This document shows, in pieces, positions 42,407-50,420 of a stretch of 64,000 bases of DNA. The notes below the pieces were generated by a model. The model did not search any database, was not told the origin of the DNA, and was given only the letters and a program-made list of their open reading frames with translations. The stretch comes from Ruminococcaceae bacterium UBA3215 (GTDB lineage Bacteria; Bacillota; Clostridia; Oscillospirales; Ruminococcaceae): the NCBI GenBank assembly GCA_002363155.1, contig DEWH01000020.1, positions 25,617 through 89,616 on the forward strand, in the 5' to 3' direction. How positions within the stretch are numbered: the first letter of the stretch is position 1; each line of letters starts with the position of its first letter. Made by a program: the position numbers and the translations under genes.

Positions 42407-43675
42407 TTACTTCATTTTCAGACTTATATACTTTTCCGGATATGTGACATCTTCCTTATATGCAAGACGGACATAATCCCCTACCGTAACGAGTCCGAAG
42501 ATCTGTTTATCCTCACCCTTGTTCAGAGTGTATATCCGCTTTGTCTTTCCCGTAGAGGGATCGTACGAGTAAACCGATTTATTTGTGTTGAAATACAGCT
42601 TTCCGCCGTAAGTATCGAGGGAAAGATAGCCTGTCGTATAAACTTTCGTTCCGAATGCGGCAACAGCGGTGCTTCCGTTTACACGGCGGGAGAACCATTT
42701 GCTCTTCGTTCTGAGCAGGGCTTTCGCTTTTCCGGTGCTCTTATTGTAGCTGTAAAGGGTAATTATACGCTGTCCGCTCGACTCGTCCTTCCCTGTGTCG
42801 GCAGCGTAATAATACTTACCGCCGAGAAAGCATATATGTGCTCTTATATTTTTCCAGAATGCGTTGTCATAGGAAGTATCCGATGCCGCGCCGTAACCGC
42901 CGCTTACTATCCACCCGCTGTGAAGCTCGGAAGAACTTCTGCACTGCGAATCGCTCATAAGGAAGTTCTTGTGCAGCGCAAGTCCCCAGAGATCGTATGT
43001 GCTGCCGTTGTACGCGGCTCCCGGATCATCGAGCGTAAGATCGACATGATACCACTTTCCGCCTATCTTCAGATAGTTCCACATGTGGTTCTGCGAACGC
43101 GAGAACACCACTGTGCAGTCGATTCCGAGGTAATCGCGCATTATATACTCGTAAGCGAGGGAGTAGCCCTGGCATACCGCTTTCTTGTTCACGATGCAGT
43201 CGTAGGAAGTGTGCTGGGACATTGTGCCGTACTTGCAGTTGAGCACCAGATAATCGTGGACATACAGAGCTTTGTCAACATCGTTCATATCCGGTGTTAT
43301 GCCGGAAAGCATCTTCCTTATCGCGGAATCGAGCTTCGTCTGCGCAGCTTCACGCTGGGAACCGTTCATCGTGTACGCGAACTCGATACTGCGTACTTTT
43401 CCGCTGATATCTGCGATATAGTTGAATTTGTTGTCAACATAGAAGAGATCCGGGGATTCAAAGAATGCAGACGCGATTATCTCATTGACGGTCTCGTCAA
43501 CTCCCCAGCCGTACCTGCCGGTAAATTCCGAGATATCTATGTCAGTTTCGCCGTTTTCGAGCTTATTCTTTATATATGGTGCAAGCTCATCGGTAGCAAT
43601 ATCTGCCGAGGCTGTAAATGTAAGACAGGACAGCATCAAAACGGCAGATAAAAGGATCGGGATCAGTTTTTTCAT
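42407..43675 (-). CDS. Secreted transglutaminase-like protein with C-terminal propeller-like repeats
   Basis: 422 residues from ATG 43675 (RBS CGGAGG). Signal peptide MKKLIPILLSAVLMLSCLTF with an ASA cleavage region. The transglutaminase-like catalytic triad is visible: Cys in NKKAVCQGYSLAYEYIMRD (near 167), His in SQNHMWNYLKIGGKWYHVD (near 197) and the Asp in that last motif. From ~270 on, repeats of the form YYAADTGKDESSGQRIITLY and LYFNTNKSVYSYDPSTGK resemble DUF5050-type beta-propeller blades. Probably an extracellular cysteine peptidase or amidotransferase working on the wall; substrate unknown. Has its own promoter and is cotranscribed with the GGDEF-EAL gene. Confidence 0.87.
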   Translation of the reverse strand: MKKLIPILLSAVLMLSCLTFTASADIATDELAPYIKNKLENGETDIDISEFTGRYGWGVDETVNEIIASAFFESPDLFYVDNKFNYIADISGKVRSIEFAYTMNGSQREAAQTKLDSAIRKMLSGITPDMNDVDKALYVHDYLVLNCKYGTMSQHTSYDCIVNKKAVCQGYSLAYEYIMRDYLGIDCTVVFSRSQNHMWNYLKIGGKWYHVDLTLDDPGAAYNGSTYDLWGLALHKNFLMSDSQCRSSSELHSGWIVSGGYGAASDTSYDNAFWKNIRAHICFLGGKYYYAADTGKDESSGQRIITLYSYNKSTGKAKALLRTKSKWFSRRVNGSTAVAAFGTKVYTTGYLSLDTYGGKLYFNTNKSVYSYDPSTGKTKRIYTLNKGEDKQIFGLVTVGDYVRLAYKEDVTYPEKYISLKMK

Positions 43676-43703
43676 AAAGCCTCCGTTCAATTACACAAAG
43701 TAT

Positions 43704-43732
43704 ATTATACAATATCGGAGCAAAGAAATCAA
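43704..43732 (-). promoter_or_regulatory. Promoter of the transglutaminase/GGDEF-EAL unit
   Basis: On the minus strand TTGATT (43727-43732), 17-base spacer, TATAAT (43704-43709). Confidence 0.8.
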
Positions 43733-43834
43733 GACCTTTATAAACTGTTCTAAAAAACAGATATAATTTTTGTTGAAATCCAACAATTTTAATGTAAAAA
43801 ATATTTAAAATGCTTTATCGGGCGTAAAAAGGTA

Positions 43835-43863
43835 TTGACAGCAAATACAAGATGTGCTATAAT
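43835..43863 (+). promoter_or_regulatory. Promoter of nrdD
   Basis: Consensus TTGACA (43835-43840) and TATAAT (43858-43863) with a 17-base spacer. Confidence 0.88.
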
Positions 43864-43892
43864 CAAAAACACTGAAATACAATATATAGTTT
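43845..43892 (+). promoter_or_regulatory. Predicted tandem NrdR boxes
   Basis: Two 16-base sites, ATACAAGATGTGCTAT (43845-43860) and ATACAATATATAGTTT (43877-43892), begin with the same six bases and are 32 bases apart, the three-turn spacing known for NrdR box pairs (consensus ACACwATATATwGTGT). The downstream box is the better match. The upstream one covers the spacer and -10 of the nrdD promoter, so repression by NrdR-ATP/dATP would be expected. Confidence 0.6.
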
Positions 43893-43911
43893 CAAGGAGC
43901 AGGACGTTAAA

Positions 43912-46110
43912 ATGAAGATCATCAAGCGAAACGGATCGGAAGTTACTTTCGATCAGGAAAAGATCGTAAATGCTATAACAAAGGCAAATAATGCCGTTGA
44001 CGAGAGCGTGAGAATGACTCAGCTCCAGATAAAGCGCATCGCCGAGAGCGTTGTCATCTCCTGTGAGGAGCTCGGACGTTCCCCAAGCGTTGAGGAAGTC
44101 CAGGATATGGTAGAGCATCAGATCATGGCTCACGGCGCTTTTGAAGCTGCAAAAGCATATATAACCTACCGCTATACCCGCCAGCTTATCCGCCAGTCCA
44201 ACACCACCGACGACAAGATCCTCTCGCTTATAGAATGCAGCAACGAGGAAGCCAAGCAGGAAAACTCCAACAAGAACCCGATCGTGAACTCCACCCAGCG
44301 TGACTATATGGCAGGCGAAGTCTCCCGCGACATCACCAGCCGTATCCTGCTCCCGAAGGATATCGTTGAAGCGCATAACGAGGGTATAATCCACTTCCAC
44401 GATTCCGACTACTACGCACAGCACATGCACAACTGCGATCTCGTAAACCTCGACGATATGCTCCAGAACGGAACTGTCATCACAGGCACGCTCATCGAGC
44501 GTCCCCACAGCTTCTCCACCGCCTGCAACATTGCTACACAGATAATCGCGCAGGTAGCTTCAAATCAGTACGGCGGTCAGTCCATTTCTCTCACGCACCT
44601 CGCCCCGTTCGTTCAGGTAAGCCGTGAAAAGCTGTACAATGACGTGGTTAAGGAAGCGGAGTCCGTCGGCATAACACTTACCGAGGAGACCGCGAGAAAA
44701 ATGGCAGAGAACAGGCTCCTCGAAGAGATACAGCGCGGTGTCCAGACCATTCAGTATCAGGTCGTTACCCTCCTCACCACAAACGGACAGGCTCCTTTCG
44801 TTACCGTGTTCATGTATCTTAATGAAGCAAAGGACGAAAACGAAAAGAGAGACCTTGCGCTTATAATAGAAGAAGTGCTCAAACAGCGCTACGAAGGCGT
44901 AAAGAATGAACAGGGCGTATGGGTAACGCCCGCATTCCCGAAGCTCATATATGTGCTTGAGGAAGATAATATCACCGAAGGCAGCAAATACTACTACCTC
45001 ACCGAGCTTGCGGCGAAATGCACCGCAAAGCGTATGGTACCGGACTACATCAGCGAGAAGAAGATGCTGGAGCTGAAAGGCGACGTATATACCTGTATGG
45101 GCTGCCGTTCATTCCTGACTCCGGACAGATTCACCGATGCAGGCATCGGAAATATCGCGAATGCGAAGAATTACGTTCCCGGAAAGCACAAGTATTACGG
45201 AAGATTCAACCAGGGCGTCGTAACGCTCAATCTCCCGGATATCGCACTTTCCTCCGGCGGAAACAAGGCAAAGTTCTGGAAGATATTCGATGAGCGTTTG
45301 AGCCTTTGCTACCGCGCCCTTATGTGCAGACACAAGAGACTGCTCGGAACGCTCTCCGATGTTGCGCCTATCCTCTGGCAGTACGGAGCCATTGCCCGTC
45401 TCGAAAAGGGCGAACCTATCGACAAGCTCCTTTTCAACGGCTATTCGACGATCTCCCTCGGATATGCGGGACTTTACGAGTGCGTAAGGTACATGACCGG
45501 CAAGTCTCACACCGATCCCGAAGCAAAGCCTTTCGCACTCAGCATTATGCAGTATATGAATGATGCGTGCAAGAAATGGAAGGCTGAAACGAACATAGAT
45601 TTCTCGCTTTACGGAACTCCCCTTGAATCCACGACATACAAGTTTGCGAAATGCCTCCAGCGCCGTTTCGGCATAATTGAGGGCGTTACCGACAAGGGAT
45701 ACATCACAAACAGCTATCACGTTCATGTTACAGAGAAGATAGACGCGTTCACAAAGCTCAAGTTTGAAGCGGAATTCCAGGCTCTCTCCCCCGGAGGAGC
45801 GATAAGCTACGTCGAAGTTCCCGATATGCAGAACAACATCGAAGCGGTCCTGCAGGTAATGAGGTTTATCTACGACAACATCATCTATGCGGAGCTCAAC
45901 ACAAAGAGCGATTACTGCCAGGTCTGCGGCTGGGAAGGCGAAATAAGCATCGAGGAAGAAGACGGCAAGCTTATCTGGAAATGCCCGAAGTGCGGCAACA
46001 CAGACCAGGACAAGATGAATGTCGCACGCCGTACCTGCGGCTACATCGGCACCCAGTTCTGGAACCAGGGCCGCACCCAGGAGATCCGCGAAAGAGTCCT
46101 GCACCTGTAA
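43912..46110 (+). CDS. nrdD: Anaerobic ribonucleoside-triphosphate reductase
   Basis: 732 residues, RBS AAGGAGC. Reduces NTPs to dNTPs without oxygen. N-terminal ATP-cone (KIIKRNGSEVTFDQEKIVNA) for allosteric control, a central GRE barrel with DSDYYAQHMHNCDLVNLDDM and GCRSFLTP, and at the C-terminus a zinc site (CQVCGWEGE...KCPKCGNTD) followed by the glycyl-radical motif RRTCGYIGTQFWNQGR. Gly in TCGYIG carries the radical made by NrdG. The activase gene follows 248 bases downstream after a repeat and terminator-like hairpin. Confidence 0.97.
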   Translation: MKIIKRNGSEVTFDQEKIVNAITKANNAVDESVRMTQLQIKRIAESVVISCEELGRSPSVEEVQDMVEHQIMAHGAFEAAKAYITYRYTRQLIRQSNTTDDKILSLIECSNEEAKQENSNKNPIVNSTQRDYMAGEVSRDITSRILLPKDIVEAHNEGIIHFHDSDYYAQHMHNCDLVNLDDMLQNGTVITGTLIERPHSFSTACNIATQIIAQVASNQYGGQSISLTHLAPFVQVSREKLYNDVVKEAESVGITLTEETARKMAENRLLEEIQRGVQTIQYQVVTLLTTNGQAPFVTVFMYLNEAKDENEKRDLALIIEEVLKQRYEGVKNEQGVWVTPAFPKLIYVLEEDNITEGSKYYYLTELAAKCTAKRMVPDYISEKKMLELKGDVYTCMGCRSFLTPDRFTDAGIGNIANAKNYVPGKHKYYGRFNQGVVTLNLPDIALSSGGNKAKFWKIFDERLSLCYRALMCRHKRLLGTLSDVAPILWQYGAIARLEKGEPIDKLLFNGYSTISLGYAGLYECVRYMTGKSHTDPEAKPFALSIMQYMNDACKKWKAETNIDFSLYGTPLESTTYKFAKCLQRRFGIIEGVTDKGYITNSYHVHVTEKIDAFTKLKFEAEFQALSPGGAISYVEVPDMQNNIEAVLQVMRFIYDNIIYAELNTKSDYCQVCGWEGEISIEEEDGKLIWKCPKCGNTDQDKMNVARRTCGYIGTQFWNQGRTQEIRERVLHL

Positions 46111-46113
46111 GAG

Positions 46114-46154
46114 CGCGCACAGCGCTCGAGAAGAGTCGCGCACAGCGCTCGAGA
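46114..46154 (+). repeat. Tandem 18-bp direct repeat after nrdD
   Basis: CGCGCACAGCGCTCGAGA occurs at 46114-46131 and again, unchanged, at 46137-46154 (period 23). Confidence 0.85.
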
Positions 46155-46155
46155 C

Positions 46156-46194
46156 TTGGGGGAAACCTTTTGTGAACAAAAGGTTCTCCCCCAA
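46156..46194 (+). repeat. Long palindrome in the nrdD-nrdG gap
   Basis: TTGGGGG..AACCTTTTG-tgaa-CAAAAGGTT..CCCCCAA: a 16-bp interrupted stem, then AAACCCCTTTCCAAA. Two smaller hairpins follow (GGCACGATGCC; GTGCTGCACGATGCAGCAC). The group looks like an inserted repeat element and not like a coding region. Confidence 0.6.
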
Positions 46195-46295
46195 ACCCCT
46201 TTCCAAATGGCACGATGCCATTGCTGTTTTCCCAGAGTGCTGCACGATGCAGCACCCAAAGAAAACAAGAAAAACCTTTAATGGCTTCGCAATAA

Positions 46296-46330
46296 ATGGG
46301 GAGAGTAATTCAACTCTCGCCCATTTTTGT
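46296..46330 (+). terminator. Terminator-like hairpin before nrdG
   Basis: ATGGGGAGAGT-aattca-ACTCTCGCCCAT with one bulge, followed by TTTTTG. It ends nrdD messages in part and may set a lower nrdG level. Confidence 0.7.
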
Positions 46331-46358
46331 TGGGATAAGATAGTAAAAGGTGATTATA

Positions 46359-46883
46359 ATGTATTATGGCGAGATAAAAAATTATGATATTGCCAACGGT
46401 TCGGGCGTAAGAGTCACACTGTTCGTTTCCGGCTGCACCAATCACTGCGAGGGCTGCTTCCAGCCGCAGACATGGGATTTCCTGTTCGGCAAGCCCTTTA
46501 CGGAAGAAACGGAAGATGAGATTATCAAAATGCTTGAACCGGATTACATCAACGGGCTGACACTGCTCGGCGGTGAACCCTTTGAGCCGGATAATCAGCG
46601 CGCTCTGCTCCCGTTCGTCCGGAAGGTAAAAGAAAAATACCCGGATAAAAACATCTGGGTATTTTCGGGATTTACTTATGACGAGATGAAAACAGAAGGC
46701 TGCAGATGCAGGTGCGAGTGTACAGATGAGCTGCTGGAACTTGCGGACGTTCTTGTTGACGGGCGGTTCGTTCTTGCGAAAAAGGATATTTCACTGCGGT
46801 TCCGCGGTTCGTCAAACCAGCGTCTTATTGATCTTAACAAAAAAAGAGAAACAGGCATTGTCAAACTCTGGGACGGGATATAA
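46359..46883 (+). CDS. nrdG: Anaerobic ribonucleotide reductase activating protein (partner of NrdD)
   Basis: 174 residues from ATG 46359 with AAAAGGTG upstream; a GTG at 46350 is less likely as it overlaps the RBS. Short radical SAM activase: FVSGCTNHCEGCFQPQTWDF carries the CxxxCxxC cluster motif, LTLLGGEPF binds SAM, and LADVLVDGRFVLAKKD with FRGSSNQRLIDL is the NrdG C-terminal signature. It makes the glycyl radical on NrdD. An odd cysteine run (GCRCRCECTDE) sits near residue 110. It ends two bases before the convergent NYN gene, with no terminator between. Confidence 0.94.
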   Translation: MYYGEIKNYDIANGSGVRVTLFVSGCTNHCEGCFQPQTWDFLFGKPFTEETEDEIIKMLEPDYINGLTLLGGEPFEPDNQRALLPFVRKVKEKYPDKNIWVFSGFTYDEMKTEGCRCRCECTDELLELADVLVDGRFVLAKKDISLRFRGSSNQRLIDLNKKRETGIVKLWDGI

Positions 46884-46885
46884 CA

Positions 46886-47521
46886 TCACTTTTTCTTCTT
46901 GTAAAGCTCGTTCGTCAGCGGTTTGAGTGCTTTCATAAGCTGTTTGAGGTCACTGCCCTCAAAGTATTTCTGGAGCGTGTTGTTAAGCGCTCCCCTGTCT
47001 TCGCAGATCTTCAGCGACAGCACAATATCGTCGATCCGCTGGCGGTACTTCTTTTCCTTAAGATTCTGCTCAACAAAAGTGCGTATGTTATCATCGCACT
47101 TTTTTTCTTTTGCGTTCCTTTTCCGCACCGGCTTTTCTTCCGGCGTTTCACCGATGCAGGATATCCGTGCGACTTTCGCGCCTCGGCTGCAGAATGCGGC
47201 TATCTGCTTGTCATAGTCGTTGTCGTTTGAGACAATGAAGTATTTATCCGCATTCCCGCCTGCTATATGCCCGCTGATATATTCGACGATCTTCACATCT
47301 ATCGCGTTCTTTATGTCAAGGTCAACGCGCTCATACTCGAACATTGCCGGAGACTCGTATATTTTCCGGTGAAGTTCGATATTGAGATATGCGGCGTTCG
47401 CTCTGTAATATATGCGGACGCGGTCGTCTTCACCGAGACATTCCATTCCGTCTGTACCGTAATTGTGAACATTCTCGGAGTCTATAAAATAGTAGTTTCT
47501 TATCTCACTTTTCTTTGCCAT
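46886..47521 (-). CDS. NYN/PIN-like domain protein (putative RNase)
   Basis: 211 residues, RBS AGAGGT. The N-terminal ~115 residues have the NYN (PIN-like) pattern: YYFIDSENVHNYG with the first Asp, DIKNAIDVKIVEYI with the middle acidic pair, and KYFIVSNDNDYDKQIAAFCSRG with the last acids, so a metal-dependent RNase is plausible. The C-terminal half is helical and very rich in lysine (KPVRKRNAKEKK; ELYKKKK), good for nucleic acid binding. Target unknown. It follows the peptide-binding lipoprotein gene by 20 bases in the same direction. Confidence 0.82.
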   Translation of the reverse strand: MAKKSEIRNYYFIDSENVHNYGTDGMECLGEDDRVRIYYRANAAYLNIELHRKIYESPAMFEYERVDLDIKNAIDVKIVEYISGHIAGGNADKYFIVSNDNDYDKQIAAFCSRGAKVARISCIGETPEEKPVRKRNAKEKKCDDNIRTFVEQNLKEKKYRQRIDDIVLSLKICEDRGALNNTLQKYFEGSDLKQLMKALKPLTNELYKKKK

Positions 47522-47540
47522 TTTTACCTCTGGTATTATA

Positions 47541-49169
47541 TTATTTTTTCAGCGCTTCGTCAAAAATATAAATGCCCGAAGCAGGGTCATATCCTATTCT
47601 TTCTGTTCCTCTTCCGGAAAAAACGTATTCCCTGCCGAAGCAAAGAGGCGCAAAGTACCCGTTGTCAAGGATAAACTGCTCAGCTTCAAGGCAGTATCTC
47701 GCTGCACTTTTATCATCTTCCGCTGTCAGTGCGCAGGTGATTATATCATCAAGCTTACGGCTGTCCGCACCGCCGTAATTGAGCGCGGAAGATGACGCGA
47801 ACGCGGACAGGTAACTCTGTGCATTGCTTCCGCCGATACGGACGAGCGCCGCGTCAAAAGCACCGCTCTGCAATGCGGAAAGATAGTCGGGATAAGGCAG
47901 TTCGGACACTGTGCAGTTAATGCCGAAAGACTTCTGCCAGCGCTGAATAAATGACCCCGCGTATTGCCGCAGCGCAGTTCCCTCCGGTATCAGCAGCTTC
48001 ATTCCCGACAGCGCTCCGTCCGGCAATTCACGCATAGCGCGTTCTCCGCGCTCCGACAGCTCTGTTTCGGTATAGGGCAAAGCTTCCGGATAGCCAGCCG
48101 CTTTCCTGTAATCGGTATCTCCCACTGACGCTCCTTCCGGAACTATACAGGAAGCGGAAGTGTAGATGTCATCGGTGAACCCGGAAGCTACATGACCGCC
48201 GAGAGCTATCCGGAGATCCGGTTCCGCGAATACACCGCCTGCATTGAACACAACTCCCCATACCGATGAGGAATAGATGCGCTCGCTGTATTTTCCGGTG
48301 AGCATGAATATCTCGTCCGGATCGGAAGTGCGGTAAACATCGGTGTCTCCGGCTGTAAAACTGCCGTGAGCGTCCGCGCCTATAAGATATGTAATGCTGC
48401 GAGGGGCAGTTCCGAAGATCGCGCTGTTTTTGGGATTGCGTTTAAGCTCTATGAAATTGCCGTTCTTTGTCCACTTGTCGTAATGCCAGCGGTTCACATA
48501 AAAACCGCCGTTCGAGCCGACACAGTTACCCACAAGTCCGTACTGACCCTCGGTATGCTCCCAGAACGCACGGCTGCATGGCATAGCCGGAGCCGCGGCA
48601 AGAAGCTCTTTCAGATCGGTGCGCGGTTCGTTCAGTGTTATGCGGAGTTCGTATTTTCCTGTCGCCTCTACACCGATCTGCGTACGGTCAGCTATCACTC
48701 CGGTATTTATCTTTTCCGCGTTTCTGATGCAGTAGTATTCCTTTGCGCGTACAGAACCCAGTGCGGGGTCCACAAGGCGCTGAAATGCGAACACGAAGTC
48801 GTCGGCAGTACATTCGGCAGTAAAATCATCTGCGCCGTACCAGCTTACTCCCCCGGCAAGACGGAATGTCCACACAAGTCCGTCGTCGCTTATATCAGCG
48901 CTTTCTGCCATTGCCGGAACAGTTTCACCGCCGTCTATTGTCCTGTACAGCCCGCGGAAAACATCGGATATTATCTGCGCGGAGCTGTCGTTTATGCAGG
49001 TCTGTGGATCGAGCGTGACCGGATTGCCGCTTATCACTGACGTAAACGCGGCATTTTTTCCTATGTCAGGATCCTCCTCGGCGCTGTCACGGCAGGAAGC
49101 CAGCGAAAGCAAGGCTGTCACAAGAAATGCGGCAGCCGTTATGAATGATAACGTTCGCTTAAAGATCAA
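47541..49169 (-). CDS. ABC-type oligopeptide-binding lipoprotein
   Basis: 542 residues from TTG 49169, which has AAAGGCGG six bases upstream and gives a clean lipoprotein signal (ITAAAFLVTALLSLASC); an ATG at 49208 would lie inside the nrdG-like gene. SBP family 5 features: NPVTLDPQTCINDSSAQIIS, DVFRGLYRTIDGGETVPAMA, WTFRLAGGVSWYGADDFTAE and FVFAFQRLVDP. It would catch peptides outside the cell for an Opp/Dpp transporter. No permease or ATPase gene is nearby, which is unusual; it may serve a distant transporter or act as a sensor partner. Confidence 0.88.
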   Translation of the reverse strand: MIFKRTLSFITAAAFLVTALLSLASCRDSAEEDPDIGKNAAFTSVISGNPVTLDPQTCINDSSAQIISDVFRGLYRTIDGGETVPAMAESADISDDGLVWTFRLAGGVSWYGADDFTAECTADDFVFAFQRLVDPALGSVRAKEYYCIRNAEKINTGVIADRTQIGVEATGKYELRITLNEPRTDLKELLAAAPAMPCSRAFWEHTEGQYGLVGNCVGSNGGFYVNRWHYDKWTKNGNFIELKRNPKNSAIFGTAPRSITYLIGADAHGSFTAGDTDVYRTSDPDEIFMLTGKYSERIYSSSVWGVVFNAGGVFAEPDLRIALGGHVASGFTDDIYTSASCIVPEGASVGDTDYRKAAGYPEALPYTETELSERGERAMRELPDGALSGMKLLIPEGTALRQYAGSFIQRWQKSFGINCTVSELPYPDYLSALQSGAFDAALVRIGGSNAQSYLSAFASSSALNYGGADSRKLDDIITCALTAEDDKSAARYCLEAEQFILDNGYFAPLCFGREYVFSGRGTERIGYDPASGIYIFDEALKK

Positions 49170-49662
49170 CCGTGACCGCCTTTCCCTGCGCAAGACTTTC
49201 CGGGACATTTATAAGGCGCTGGTTACGGCTTCCGCGGAATTTCAGTTCCAGCGATCTCTCCGCAAGAACAAAGCGTCCGTCCACAAGCACATCGAGCAGT
49301 CCGAGCAGACGCTTTACCTGCGGTTCTTTCTCACCTTTCGCAAGAAGCTGCTCGAACGTCCAGCCGGAATAGCTCATCAGATGATATCCGTCCGCTTTCA
49401 GCTTTTCGCCAAGCTCCGCAAGCGGTTCCGCCTGGCAGAAAGGTTCTCCGCCGGAGTATGTGACACCGTGAACCAGCGGGAACTGCTTTATTTTGTTGTA
49501 GATCTTGTCTGTGTCGGCAAGACGTCCGGCGTTGAAATCGTGGGTCTCCGGGTTGTGGCAGCCTTCACAGTGGTGCGGACAGCCCTGGACGAATATCGTG
49601 AAGCGTATTCCCGGACCGTCAACGTATGATTCGGGGACTATCCCCGCAAGTTTAATCAGCAT
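49159..49662 (-). CDS. Second NrdG-type radical SAM activating enzyme
   Basis: 167 residues from ATG 49662 with GGTGAAACG upstream. IVPESYVDGPGIRFTIFVQG then CPHHCEGCHNPETHDF (CxxxCxxC), VTYSGGEPFCQAEPL and LLDVLVDGRFVLAERSLEL plus FRGSRNQRLINV mark a glycyl-radical activase of the NrdG group. It differs clearly from the nrdG at 46359 and is not beside a glycyl radical enzyme gene. It may activate NrdD under other conditions or another glycyl radical enzyme. It follows a radical SAM gene by 14 bases and overlaps the next gene by 11. Confidence 0.88.
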   Translation of the reverse strand: MLIKLAGIVPESYVDGPGIRFTIFVQGCPHHCEGCHNPETHDFNAGRLADTDKIYNKIKQFPLVHGVTYSGGEPFCQAEPLAELGEKLKADGYHLMSYSGWTFEQLLAKGEKEPQVKRLLGLLDVLVDGRFVLAERSLELKFRGSRNQRLINVPESLAQGKAVTVDL

Positions 49663-49676
49663 CGTTTCACCGCATC

Positions 49677-50303
49677 TCAATCATAGTCTCTGTTATTGGA
49701 TATAAACGCACGGACGCGAAGAGGCACTCCCACATCTTTTGCGCGCTCACGGCATTTCTCCACTTCTTCTTCGCCGATAACATCAACGATCGTGAGCTTT
49801 ACGTCAGGTATGAACGAGTGGGCGACAATCGCAAAATTCAGCATCGAATTGTAGGACGGAAGTCCGAAGCGTGACTTCGTGATCTCAAGGTACTTGTGCG
49901 GGTCAGATGCGTTAAGGCTGATCGAAAGGCTGTCGATCACACCCCGCATCGAATAGAGATCGAATGTGGGGTGCATCAGCGATACAAGACCGTTGGTGTT
50001 TATGCGTATCTTCATATCCGTCTGCGACTTGATGTATTCCGCCACTTCGATGATGTCCCACGGGCGCTCCATAGGCTCACCGTAACCGCAGAATACCACC
50101 TCGCTGTACTTCGAGGTATCCACCTCGTCAAACGCCGCCTTGATCTCGTCAACAGTCGGCTCGTGCTCAAGCCAAAGGCTGTCATTCTCACCCACCGTCT
50201 CGTCGTTGTGACGTATGCAGAATGTGCAGTTGCATGGGCATTTGTTTGTGATGTTCGCGTACAGTGACCCGTTAAGGTCATAGAAGATCTTCATTGCTTT
50301 CAT
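49677..50303 (-). CDS. Radical SAM protein, TatD-associated type
   Basis: 208 residues from ATG 50303 with AAGGAG nine bases upstream. LYANITNKCPCNCTFCIRHND holds the CxxxCxxC cluster motif, VVFCGYGEPMERP the SAM-binding GGE-like motif, and IRINTNGLVSL and DSLSISLNASDPHKYLEIT the barrel strands. It matches what databases call TatD family-associated radical SAM protein; no tatD gene is in the window. The substrate is not known. It probably forms an operon with the NrdG-like activase, the peptide-binding lipoprotein and the NYN protein. Confidence 0.84.
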   Translation of the reverse strand: MKAMKIFYDLNGSLYANITNKCPCNCTFCIRHNDETVGENDSLWLEHEPTVDEIKAAFDEVDTSKYSEVVFCGYGEPMERPWDIIEVAEYIKSQTDMKIRINTNGLVSLMHPTFDLYSMRGVIDSLSISLNASDPHKYLEITKSRFGLPSYNSMLNFAIVAHSFIPDVKLTIVDVIGEEEVEKCRERAKDVGVPLRVRAFISNNRDYD

Positions 50304-50358
50304 TTTGTGCATCTCCTTAAAGTTGATCAATAATGTTAATTTCGTCACGATCCGGATA

Positions 50359-50420
50359 TGCTGCCGCCTGCGGCAGCACCTCAATTATTCACTATTCATT
50401 CTTCATTATTCACTGTTCAC
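50359..50420 (-). repeat. Hairpin plus dispersed repeat, copy 2
   Basis: A perfect TGCTGCCG-cctg-CGGCAGCA hairpin (50359-50378) and beside it an AT-rich block (50380-50420) that on the minus strand reads GTGAACAGTGAATAATGAAG then AATGAATAGTGAATAATTGA, a near copy of 39003-39046 with an extra AATGAAG-like unit. It ends exactly at the stop of the DUF4011 gene. Confidence 0.7.

Noticed and set aside
40868..43651. A 927-codon open frame on the plus strand
   Set aside because: It is antisense to the GGDEF-EAL and transglutaminase genes, which both have clear domain motifs, signal peptide and RBS; the antisense protein has no recognisable domain and is rich in Cys, Tyr and Arg as expected from reversed codon bias.
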